From Psococerastis gibbosa (Eukaryota > Arthropoda > Insecta > Psocodea > Psocidae), in assembly GCA_963971405.1 (NCBI GenBank), contig OZ020489.1, positions 11,470,001 to 11,534,000 of the forward strand: 64,000 nucleotides of DNA, written 5' to 3'. How positions within the stretch are numbered: position 1 is the stretch's first letter; the number at the start of each line of letters is the position of its first letter. The position numbers were made by a program, and so were the translations under genes. The notes beneath the pieces were generated by a model. It was not told where the DNA came from and did not search any database. It saw only the letters and a program-made list of their open reading frames with translations. Positions 36,858 through 46,590 of this stretch are shown piece after piece.

Positions 36858-37095
36858 GTTTTAGAGGAAACGTATTGGGCAGCTTCATGACTTCATATTT
36901 GAGGGAGTCCTTGGCATTGCCAGCAGCCAGGCTTTTTTTCGTCAGGAACCTTCCACTCGCCCAGGCGGCAGGGCCACCACAAACGTTGTCACTGCCTGTC
37001 CGGACCATTGCGCAGCTGCTCATAAAGTAGGCCTATTCGATGAGGACGGCCTCCGCTGATGCCTCTCATCCTCTTTGGTGATGGCGTATACAATG
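36858..37095 (-). CDS. Candidate exon, possibly Fat-like cytoplasmic tail
   Basis: Minus-strand acceptor TTGTTGTTTCAG ends at 37,096, and a GTAAGT donor follows 36,858. Entering in the phase left by the exon at 39,301-39,497 gives LYTPSPKRMRGISGGRPHR then IGLLYEQLRNGPDRQ before a TGA. Another frame gives KSLAAGNAKDSLKYEVMKL up to the donor. So either a stop or a frame break is needed to use the whole exon. Splice sites and composition look real, but the frame is unsettled. Confidence 0.35.
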
Positions 37096-38526
37096 CTGAA
37101 ACAACAAAAAATGTACTTTAGAAAACGCAACCACACATCTATTGTAGGCTGATTTCATAAGACTGCCTCCAATATTGTGACGTATTGGAGCCTACTTTTG
37201 TATCAGTGGAAACCACCATAGGTATATAAATTATTGTCCTCTGTTGCACTGTTGGCTCGGATCAATTTCCCATTTATATAGGTATATTCCATGAAAGTGG
37301 AATCGCCCAATGAGCTACTTTGTAAAACTTTCAAAAATTGAATACATCTACAGTAAATAGTTCTCTGATGCTCTTCGCATTGTGGTGATTGGGTGATTCT
37401 GCTTTCATGGAATATTCATGGGAGCCTGATCTGACTAAAAAATACGCTTTGGTTTTTAAATGAAATATATTAGAACAGTAGCTGCAGCATTAAGCAGCAG
37501 TGGTACAATATTGAATCTTGAAGTCTGCTGTCTGCTGGTGAATAAGTAAAGTAGGCTACTGCCTGCTGACATTTTTATTTTTGGAAATATACCAATTTTA
37601 ACTTGTTGTTTATGCTTTAGCTCATTGAAACAATTTATAGTTGCCACAGTTAACCTGCTTTATACTATAACCTAAAAGATCGTTAGAGCATGCACTGTAT
37701 TCGAACACACTCTTGAACAAAGGAGGAGTGTGGGACTTACCATTTCTCCGCCTGGCCTCCGGTTGGGTTTGCGCCTGTTACTCCAGGTGTGGCTGCCAAG
37801 GAATTGATTTGGGCAACTTCTAAATCAGCCTAGCCTGGTGACGCCAGCAGTCTCGTCGGATACATTGAAGTGGGTCCTGGGGATGACAACGCAATGATGT
37901 CTGAACATGAAAACATTTTGTCGGACATGTTGGAGCCATCAGTGGACTAGTGTTTCTTGCTAGAATCTCCGACTTGCCTCCAAGAGAACAATCTAAGCAC
38001 TGATGGAGACTGCCGACAACCTGTAACAATAATAATGCTAAACACTTGCAGGTCTGACAGGGCCAGGGGTTGGCTAGTTTGTAAAACGGTTATTAAGTGG
38101 CTAGCCGACGCTATGGGAACGAATGACACTCGGATTATAGCACGGCGAAAATGATCCATGGGCTGACACTACTTCCTGAGCTATGGAAAGGAGTAACCGG
38201 AGGGCCACAAACTGAAAAAGTGACAAAAAAGAGGCTGGGTTACAATACGTCTAAGGCTGCTGTAAGGGCTACCAAACCGAAACTATTTCAACAAAAGAAA
38301 CATGGAATCATTTTAGATAAGAAGCTTTTCAAAATCATTTGTTTTAAATTATATTCATTGGTGTTAATACCATAAAGGTGTACTGTAGTAGTAGTAGTAT
38401 GGTTGGACACAGTCCCAGGCCACGGTGTGGGCCCATAGGAGGACAGAAGGTGTACTGTAACGTAACCTCTTTTCAGGTCAAGTGGCTAAATAGGTAATTA
38501 GCCAAATTATAGGCTACATGGTCAAT
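37096..38526. other. No gene recognised; small (GTA)n microsatellite
   Basis: No supported gene. A GTAGTAGTAGTAGTAT microsatellite lies at about 38,385. The plus-strand ORF at 38,151-38,375 shows no domain. An inverted pair around 37,290-37,410 (ATTCCATGAAAGTGGAATC and ATTCTGCTTTCATGGAAT) could be a small MITE. Confidence 0.4.
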
Positions 38527-39260
38527 ATAATTGCTTTCTAATTTATACGTAGTACAAGGAAAGCTTCGTCACGGCCAAAATGTTCGATTCCGAGATTTCA
38601 ACGGATTTACATGTTTTGAGGTCCCAGGATCCTGTATACATTTTAGTCGTTAGTAATGTTAATGAAATGTGGGGGTTGCTTGCCTCTTGATAGTTTGCTT
38701 CTGGGGGTAAAAAAATAAAAATAACTTAATTTTAATGATAAATTACTAAATAATAACTGCGAAACTTTTCTATCGATGATTTCTACCTTGAGGCATGTTT
38801 TAGGTGTTAAATTGAGTAACGCAACCGGACAGGTTGCTTTCCAAAAAGTTTTTTTTTTTTTAATGATAGAAAATTCACTCTCAAATGCATTGCGTGCCCT
38901 GCCATTATTACTGTGTGGTAATGTGTTGATCTGACCAATCTAGAATAAGTTATGCAATGCCATCCATTAATTCAGTGCTTTGGGATAGGTGATATCCTAG
39001 GTCGTTGCCAGAGGGGGTCCAGAGGGTCTGACCCCCCCCCCCCTTCCCAAATGGTTGCAGCGTACACTAGGTAGAATGGAGTTTTAAAGGTTTTTAAATA
39101 TATTGAGGTTACCTCACCTCCAGTGACGTCAGGTGGACACCCCCCCCCCCCCCCCAGATATCCGAAATTGAACCATAGGAAAATTATTTATCATGAAATT
39201 ACTCATTTTCTAGTAATTGATAAATTGGAAAGCATGTTCGAGTAAACTCGGACCTGTTCT
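38527..39260 (+). repeat. Dispersed repeat with CTGT-rich relatives, copy 2
   Basis: Same block order as 26,966-27,830, starting ATTGCTTTCTAATTTATACG and ending near GCATGTTCGAGTAAACTCGG, but without the (CTGT)n core. It includes C-tracts at about 39,033 and 39,138. Confidence 0.7.
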
Positions 39261-39300
39261 TTGCACTGTAAGTACAGTATAAAGGTTACTTGCAACTTAC

Positions 39301-39497
39301 CGTTTGGTAGGCAGTCATGCCATGAAGACCTTTTCGACTGGTGGCCACTGGTCTTGGTTTCGTCATTGTGAACGGCGATGATCTTGCCACTGCAGGCCAG
39401 TCTTGTTAGTCTCTCCACAGCGGGCGGTAATGCTTTAGCTATTGACGTTCGAATACCACTACGGGTGGGGTAGGCTTTGACATTGGCGATCCCCTTA
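39301..39497 (-). CDS. Probable exon of the Fat-like cytoplasmic tail
   Basis: Acceptor TATTTTATTCAG precedes 39,497 on the minus strand and a GTAAGT donor follows 39,301. The phase from the upstream exon (40,900-41,026) gives VRGSPMSKPTPPVVVFERQ and then TAG. A different frame is open through most of the exon (AKALPPAVERLTRLACSG and HNDETKTSGHQSKRSSWHD). The simplest reading is a 1-nt break in the C-rich stretch near 39,460, or a real stop that ends the protein. No domain is recognised. Confidence 0.4.
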
Positions 39498-39659
39498 CTG
39501 AATAAAATAACAAAGATTGTTTAACATCCAAACGCATACAAATAATTATGAAGGAGAATTACTGCATCTACCTAAGGTGTAAAAATCAAATTTCACATTT
39601 CTTTAAGAAAATAAACCGATAGCAATTAGTATTGAAATGAAAAAAAAAGGACTTTTTAT

Positions 39660-39855
39660 TGTTTCTATTACTAAGCCAACCCAGCGGAGTTAGGGCTGTA
39701 AAGCCCTCTCTTACACTCCACTAGGAAAGCCCGGGACCGCCTGCTTTACATGCCCTCCGAAGCATGGCCAGAAAATGTAGCCAGTGTGGGACTCGAACCA
39801 ACAACCTTTCGGGTGAAAGTCAGAGTCCGTACCACAACGCTACATGTCTTGACAT
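39660..39855 (-). mobile_element. tRNA-derived SINE, family 1, copy 1
   Basis: On the minus strand: ACATGTAGCGTTGTGGTACG, then GACTTTCACCCGAAAGG, GGTTCGAGTCCCACAC (B box) and a common body with GGGCATGTAAAGCAGGCGG. It ends TTGGCTTAGTAATAGAAA. Related copies are at 44,078-44,262 and 55,622-55,775. Confidence 0.75.
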
Positions 39856-39957
39856 TCTTCGACATTTTTATAGCAGGCCACTCCACCAACGCTTAGAAAG
39901 TTTTCGATTGGATCATTGGATGGCGATGAATTTGACCTTTAAGGCGAAGTACCTACA

Positions 39958-40235
39958 CAGGCGCGGATCTAGAATGAGACCAAGGAGGAGGCTAAGATTA
40001 AATACTAATGTTTTTTTTTAAAAATAGGGCTGAAATGTTGGGGTTTTACGCATTTTTAGAGCAATCTATATTATAGGTAATTAATACAATCGAGCACAAG
40101 GGGGGCCCGGGCGTCCCCCCGCGAGAAAAATAGAACTGAAATAGTGGGGTTTTACGCATTTTGAGGAACCTAATGGAGGGGGGGGGGGTCTATAGCCCCC
40201 ATGCCGGCCCCCCCACCCCCGTAGATCCGCGCCTG
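39958..40235. mobile_element. Non-autonomous TIR element (278 bp)
   Basis: Ends CAGGCGCGGATCTAG and TAGATCCGCGCCTG are inverted, and CCTACA flanks both sides (39,952-39,957 and 40,236-40,241). Interior is G/C-tract rich. The terminal pattern is hAT-like although only 6 bp of the target match. Confidence 0.75.
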
Positions 40236-40899
40236 CCTACAATCAGCATACACGTCTTCGTTAAGGTTGTGCCTTTCATTGGATTTTTTAACTGGATCTG
40301 TCGTAAATTAAGATTTTTTTTTTAAATATTCTTTTTGTGAACCGGAACCTGACTTTCATGGTGTGTCACGTGTCACGTGTCAATCATTTTCCAATTTCGT
40401 AAAAATAGGACCCGTTGCACATCAAATTAAAGTCTTTGAAATATTAATTCATGTGACATAGCCTACCGTCTAATAGCGTTGGTCAGCGCCTTAAGATTTG
40501 AGATGAATTTTCTGAAACGTCCCCATTTTTTTCCAAGAGTAATTAACCAAACTTGAGGCGCAGGCTCATAATAATTAGTATGTCAAGTGATTTGCAGTTT
40601 CAAGGGCTCTCGTATGAGTGCGTTGTCCAATACAAAAAAAAAATTGAAATAAAAAATAAACTGCGCCTGTAATTTTTTTAAAAATATTATTCGCATACAA
40701 ACAATTATGAATGTATCCGAATGACCTCTTCAGTCACCTTTGTAGGTAATACCTTTGTTGAGTTACGACAGGTCACCGATCGCATGATGTGTAGAGACTT
40801 GCACAAGTATGAACAAGCTACCACTATGCCATCGAAGGCATATTATATTAATTCTGTTCATAAACTACTGCATTTCTCAACAAGAAATATTTAGCCTAC
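40236..40899. other. Intronic sequence, no other feature
   Basis: AT-rich, without recognised genes or repeats. A short tandem, GTGTCACGTGTCACGTGTCA, is at about 40,362. Confidence 0.4.
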
Positions 40900-41026
40900 C
40901 TTGTTCGCCCCCAGGTTGTTCTGACAGCACTCTGAATGAACCTCGTTTGTACAAAAATCCAAGATGCTGGCTATATTGAGAAACATCGTCAAAACTCGCA
41001 TTGCTCTGGTTGGTACTCTGCCTGAT
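40900..41026 (-). CDS. Fat-like cadherin exon (cytoplasmic tail)
   Basis: 127 bp on the minus strand, after an acceptor ATTTAATCAG and before a GTAGGC donor. The frame set by the upstream exon gives IRQSTNQSNASFDDVSQYS and then HLGFLYKRGSFRVLSEQPGG without a stop. The phase (enters 0, leaves 1) agrees with its neighbours. Polar, Ser/Gln-rich sequence suits a disordered cytoplasmic region. Assignment to the cadherin rests on exon phase and position, not on a recognised domain. Confidence 0.5.
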
Positions 41027-41336
41027 CTGATTAAATTAGTTGACCGCAAGCTTTTCCTACTGTATATGGCTACAATGGCATCCATATGCGCTCAGCCTCT
41101 TCTCCGGGCGTCGTTCTGAAATAACAAAAATTAATAAAATATTAAATTCGGCTATTCAAAATTTGTCTGAAGCAAAGCCTGCCAAAAACGATATGTTCCC
41201 GAGCTTCGGAACAATCAAAGTGATGTTTACATACAGCATTAGCATTTATAAACCCTGCAGAAACAACGATCATACTTTGAATGCAGTTGCCTTTTGCTAA
41301 GGTCTACATACAGTATGTATAAAAATGTATACTTAC

Positions 41337-41422
41337 ATTGCTGAATCTCGACAGGCAAACTAGCGGCTTGGGTGGCATAGTGGAATGGTGTGGAAGTGCG
41401 GTGAGCCGAACGGGGGCCAACG
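41337..41422 (-). CDS. Fat-like cadherin exon (cytoplasmic tail, short)
   Basis: 86 bp with acceptor CGAGATAGTTAG and donor GTAAGTAT. The 1-nt codon remainder from the exon at 53,216-53,302 joins in frame and gives LAPVRLTALPHHSTMPPKP before the donor, leaving phase 0 for the next exon. A competing longer ORF (41,239-41,505) shares part of the sequence but is out of phase with the chain. Its intron to the previous exon (41.4-53.2 kb) contains the long LINE. Confidence 0.45.
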
Positions 41423-41574
41423 CTAACTATCTCGAGGACTGGCGCGAACCACAATGAATAATGATCGAGAACAAAGGGGTGCAAGTTCCAACTTGAGCCA
41501 GCCACCTGCGGGCTGCGAGCACCATTCCAACCACGGGGTGGCCAAAATCACAGCAACAATTTCAATGTGTAGGC

Positions 41575-41846
41575 CAGGCACGTAGCCAGGGAGGGGGCTT
41601 TGGGGGCTGAAGCCCCTCTCGAAATGTAAGAAAAAGGGAAAAACAATGATTTTTTTGGTTTATTTATATTTGTTCTCGTTCGATCCAGTGTACAAAGGCC
41701 TGCAGTTGATTCGATAGTGCAAGATACTTCCGCAGATTACGGAAGTCTTGACCCGCCGTTTTACTGGGGGTATTCCATACCCCCCCCCCCCCCGCAACCC
41801 CCTGGTAGTTAGCCCCTCCCGAAATAAAATCCTGGCTACGTGCTTG
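41575..41846. mobile_element. Non-autonomous hAT element (272 bp) with perfect 8-bp TSD
   Basis: Ends CAGGCACGTAGCCAGG and CCTGGCTACGTGCTTG are inverted. GTGTAGGC occurs directly on both sides (41,567-41,574 and 41,847-41,854), the 8-bp duplication expected of hAT transposition. Interior holds a C-tract at about 41,780. Confidence 0.9.
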
Positions 41847-41869
41847 GTGTAGGCTATACACAATTCAAC

Positions 41870-42290
41870 TGATGTCGTAGTCTAAATTCTTTCCGATAGA
41901 ATTTTCATAAAATTCTGCATGTACTGTAGGTTGTCCAGGGCTATTTTTTTCATTTTTTAATATAAATTCATTTTGGGGGTTTTATACACACACAAAAAAC
42001 GAAATAACTAATAAAAAATGTTTTCTCGGAAATGGCTCCGATGATTTCTTTAAAATTAACATACTGTATGTTGTAATACCGAATTTTGTTATTTTTTTAA
42101 GAAACCCCACTAGGTCACATCCCCCTTGATAGTTTGGTTCAGGGCGTATAAAATAAGACAAGTAAAAGGTTCAAATCTTTTACTGAAGAACCATTCAATT
42201 GATGCTATTTAAGTTCAGGTAGGAGGTGTTTAGTGTAGTGTTCCGTAGTGTTTTACAATAGGTGCTAAATAGAGTTCAACAACAAAAAGC
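41870..42290 (+). repeat. Dispersed repeat, partial third copy
   Basis: Weak resemblance to the middle of the repeats at 26,966-27,830 and 38,527-39,260 (AAATGGCTCCGATGATTTCT, then CTTGATAGTTTG and GGTAGGAGGTGTTTAG-like segments). Older and more diverged. Confidence 0.4.
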
Positions 42291-44077
42291 ATGGTGCTTT
42301 CCAAAACAAGGCTTTGGTTTTTGAGACAAAATTATGATGATATTTCCTTTCAAATCAGCAAGTTAATGTGGATTACCTACGAGATAATTAATAAAAACCT
42401 TTGGAGTTTTCCTCAACAACAACAAAAATCAATTTTTGAGCGTTTTGAGGATAATTTATGTCGCCAAATTTGGCTAGGCTATATAATATACAAAGAATTG
42501 TCTGCAGAAGTTCGATAAGATAGTTAGGCTAATTGGCTCACTAATTAGCACTGGCCGACCCCGACTGACTATATTGGCGACTACTGCAGTCGTGCTGAGA
42601 GACTGCCAACAGTCACTCAAGCTACCAGCTATTTCTTTTACATCCCATAACCTGCAGCTATTATACCAAGATTCTCCAATTTTTAAATTCAACGCGCAGT
42701 TTTGGTAACATTTTCCGAAATTCTAACCATAATTCGAGAAAAACGCAGTTGAAGTTTGGTAGTCTGCATCCGACATTATTTTCAACCCCCTTATAGCGCA
42801 ACAACTATGTATGATAGAGATACACCGTTTAGCTGCTCATAGATTAGCTTTCGGAAATTGCCATATGGTGCACTTATCTCATAAAGTAAGAAAGTGTCAC
42901 TTATACCCATTGTCTTCTAACTCATTCAATTTGATGTTGTCACTTAGAAATCTGGACCATAAGGTCAAAATCCAAGATGCGGTGACCTACAAAAGGTAGA
43001 CGTTTCATTACGGCAATTGTTTCCACTCTCACGCCCGATTTTCAACTCTTAAATTTTTTTATGACACATGAGACTACAGTACAGGCTTACGGCATTGAAT
43101 ATATTTAAGGCTACAGGTGTTATTTATGCATACGGCTACATTTATATTCTGAAGAATACTGTAACCTTAAGCCTGTAGGCTATAGTGGACGTGCCATAAA
43201 AAGAGGTGAAAGTACAAAATTTGTTACGTGTTAAATTCCAATGGCACAGGAAGTGAACAAAACTCAGGAAATTGAAATACATAATACAATATATACTACT
43301 GTATAGGTACAGTATATTCTGGGGTTCCAAATCCCTGGACTAAGTTTAAAATGTTGACCACCCCTTGCCGATGACGTCTGTCTAGCGATGGAGTTGCTTC
43401 TTGACTTGTTGCAAGTTGCAACTTGTAAATTACGATTGGTCTGCTATTGTAATTATTTTGTAGCTGACTGCTACTTGATAGGCAAGGCCTACAGAACAGT
43501 AAGCTTAGGCCTTGGGGTTTGAGTTAGGAAACATTGGACACAAACGAAAACTTTGCATTTTAGATCCTCATCGGTACGTGCTGAATGACTAGTCAAAACA
43601 ACCTTAAAATCCCATTTACGCTAATTTTTTTATGGGAGTAAATGTCCCCCAAAACGAGGGTACATTCAGTTTTTAGTGGGGTAATTATTCACCTCACGGC
43701 AAAAAATATAATTTTCAAAAAGATTGTCAATTAAATTATACCTTCAAAACGAGTACGATATGAAAGGGGCAAAATCAGAGGGGCTGAAATTTTTCACAAT
43801 TTTGGAGTTTTTCACATTTTCAAATTAATATAAATTTCTGTAATTGCAAAGGCACGGCCGGAGTCGTATGAAGAACCAGTAGAATCCGGGCTGATGGGCC
43901 GTGGTCGATATGAAAGTGAACTTCCAAACGTTCCGTCAACATCTGCGGTCGACATATTCAGTGTACTCAGTGCCACTGAAAATGTCGACCATCAAATCAA
44001 CATAGGATTTCTCTTCAGATTCCTATACACGAAAGCTACCCATAAAAATGCTCGGCCAATATTGATGTTTTATAGGA
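42291..44077. other. Intronic sequence, no gene recognised
   Basis: AT-rich. ORFs at 42,291-42,518, 42,474-42,692 and 43,894-44,169 show no domain, and the last runs into a SINE. Confidence 0.4.
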
Positions 44078-44262
44078 CATGTAGACTAGTGGTACGGACT
44101 TCAGACTTTCACCCGAAAGGTTCTTGGCTCGAGTCTTACACTTCCTACATTTTCTGGCCATGCTTCTGAGGGCATGTAAAGCAGGCGGTCCCGGACCTTC
44201 CTAGATGAGTGTAAGAGAGGGCTTTACAGCCCTAACTCCGCTAGGTTGGCTTCGTAATAGAA
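44078..44262 (+). mobile_element. tRNA-derived SINE, family 1, copy 2
   Basis: ACATGTAGACTAGTGGTACG, CTTTCACCCGAAAGG, a degenerate B box (GGCTCGAGTCTTACAC) and the GGCATGTAAAGCAGGCGG body, ending TTGGCTTCGTAATAGAACA, all on the plus strand. Confidence 0.75.
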
Positions 44263-44465
44263 CAAAAAGTCATCATTTATTTATTTATTTATTTATAAAT
44301 GAACTTTTGCTTTTATTTAAAAAGTTTCGATTAGGCTATTGCAGGCTACCTAAAAGAATATTGAAGACGAATTTTCAATTTCACAGAACCGCAATGCAAC
44401 GCTCGTATGTGTTAATTTATGTTCTGTTATCTATAGCTACTTACTTATAGTCAGTCTAAGTGCGT

Positions 44466-44697
44466 GTCGAGTCCTAGTCACCTCCGATTTAATCGTGTGA
44501 CTTTACCATGTTCCCCAAGTGGTTCGGAATACACTATAATCAGGAGTCCACCCTGTCAGCCAACTCACCTTTCCCCCGAGCTGAAAGGGTCTGCCCTTTA
44601 GGGTGCCTCCAGTTAACAAACAGACTCACTCCCCCCGCCAGGCTGACAGGGTTGCTTAAAGCAGAAATGCTGAAAGCAGGCGTTGACAACAACAACA
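44466..44697 (+). mobile_element. tRNA-like SINE, family 2, copy 2
   Basis: Second copy of the unit at 34,800-35,035, closely similar from GTCGAGTCCTAGTCACCTCC to the GACAACAACAACA tail. Confidence 0.65.
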
Positions 44698-45439
44698 TTC
44701 TCTGTTTAGATTTGGCTTACATAAGTATTTTGAAATCTCTACATACTGTATGTACTTCGCCTGTCCAGGGAGACACGCATATAATGAGTTGTCCAAAGTT
44801 GAGAAGTAAAGTAGGGTATAGTAAAATGTATTCCTCCAAAAAAATTTACAATGTTTAGAAAATGGATTCATTGATACACGATGATTTTCGATGCAACCAC
44901 AACTTGGACAGCTTCGTTGTTTGCTTCATGCAGGTCGTGAAACGCTGCATTCATTTCTGATGATGGGAGTAGCACCCACTCCCGTAACGTCACTCCCTTC
45001 CACTAACAATGAGCACCGCCCTAATTGTTCGATGACTGTGAGGCCCCCGCCTTTAATGACTGTTAACACAGCAGCTGCAATTTAAGTCCGACTAACCCTT
45101 AGGTAAACAATACCACAGTTTAGTTCTCTACCAACTGAACTTTTTCTGACCATAAAACATTTCATAAACAAACTTTTAATAATAATTATAAGTTAATAAT
45201 AAGTTTAGCACTATCTATTTATTCCTTTTTAACTGTTATATGTTTATTTGCTTATAGGTTCTTCACGAGTGGCATATGCTTGTAACCACGCGCGATGTAA
45301 TTCTGCTCGTCATATGGATTTTCATTGCCTTTTCCCCTAGAAGTGATTTACTTCGGGAGAAACTCATCTCCATGAGAGGGAAGCAACTGCAAAAAGGCGC
45401 AATATTCAGCATAAATTTGCAACAGAACTCCTAAATCTC

Positions 45440-45440
<1 letters not shown>
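44698..45440. other. Intronic sequence, no gene recognised
   Basis: No supported feature between the SINE and the poly-T tract of the LINE. Confidence 0.4.
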
Positions 45441-45489
<49 letters not shown>

Positions 45490-45599
45490 CGCGGGTCCCT
45501 GTTGGGAATTTGCGCTAGGAAATTGGGAATGTTTACCAATTATTTAGTGGTAGAGAGTTATCCGTTCTTTTGTGTAAGTAGTGGGGAGGGGGGGGGTGG

Positions 45600-46590
45600 T
45601 TAAATGTTGAAGAAGAGACCGGTGGCTCTTAGGAATTGAATGATATTATTTGTGGCTGTTATTGTGTTTCCTAGAGCATCGGAGAGGGAGGAGGGTGCTC
45701 GTAGGACGGAGGCTCGTTGGACCGAGTAGGTTGGGCAATCGAGAAGAAGGTGAGCTATTGTGAGGGCCACTCCGCACCTTGTGCATAGGGGGGGCGCCTC
45801 AATCCTCATCAGATGTTTGTGAGTGAGGTTTGTATGCCCTATTCTAATTCGGGCCAATACAATTTCCTCCTTGCGGCTGATTCGATAGGACGTGTCCCAT
45901 TCTGTTATGATGGGCTTAACTGCTCGCAATTTGTTTTGCACGTAGGCTGGCCCATTCCAGATTTTCTGTTGCCATTTTTTCAAGATAGATTTGCGTAGGT
46001 AATTGTTTACGTCACTTAGTACCAGGGTGGGCCATGGGGCAGACACTAGTGTGGCAGCTGTCTTTGCCGCTTTGTCGGCTTCCTCATTTCCTGGTATACC
46101 AGCATGAGACGGGACCCAGTGGAAATGGATTTTTTGGTAGGGGGCCATGATATTCAGTAGTTGGTGGATTTCTTGGACTAAGGGGCATTCCTTGCTGTAG
46201 GTAGTTCCTATTGCTTGAAGTGCGCTCTGGCTGTCAGAAAAAATGACTACGTTCGGTATGGAGTGTAGGTGGATGAAATTTAGGCACTGAAGGATGGCGA
46301 ATAGTTCAGCAGTAAATATAGAGCATATAGGCAAAAGCGGGAATAAGTACGGCACTGTATCATGGATAAAGGCAGCACCCACACCAGTGTCTGCCGTCTG
46401 TGTAAAAGTGGGACCAACTCGGTCGTGGGAACTGCAATGTTAAATTACGGAATAGCTTACGGTATATGAGGGTTGGAGTGTTGGCTTTACTTAATATTTG
46501 GAGACCAAAGGAAGGGACGGGTGGATTGTAAAACCAAGGCGGTATAGGCGAGCCGTGAATCGGACTAACATTCAGGTCGTAAAGTCGGAG
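45600..46590 (-). CDS. LINE ORF2 C-terminus: RNase H and tail (frame-shifted)
   Basis: ORF 45,600-46,382 carries an RNase H domain: ELFAILQCL, FSDSQSALQAI and HWVPSHAGIPGNEEADKAA hold the acidic and His active-site residues. The first catalytic Asp, in a YTDG motif near 46,400, lies in another frame. A basic stretch ISRKEEIVLARIRIGHT and a Cys/His tail (CTRCGVALTIAHLLLDC) follow, as usual in I-type elements. It is part of the same polyprotein as the upstream reverse transcriptase. At least two frame changes separate it from that ORF. Confidence 0.85.
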
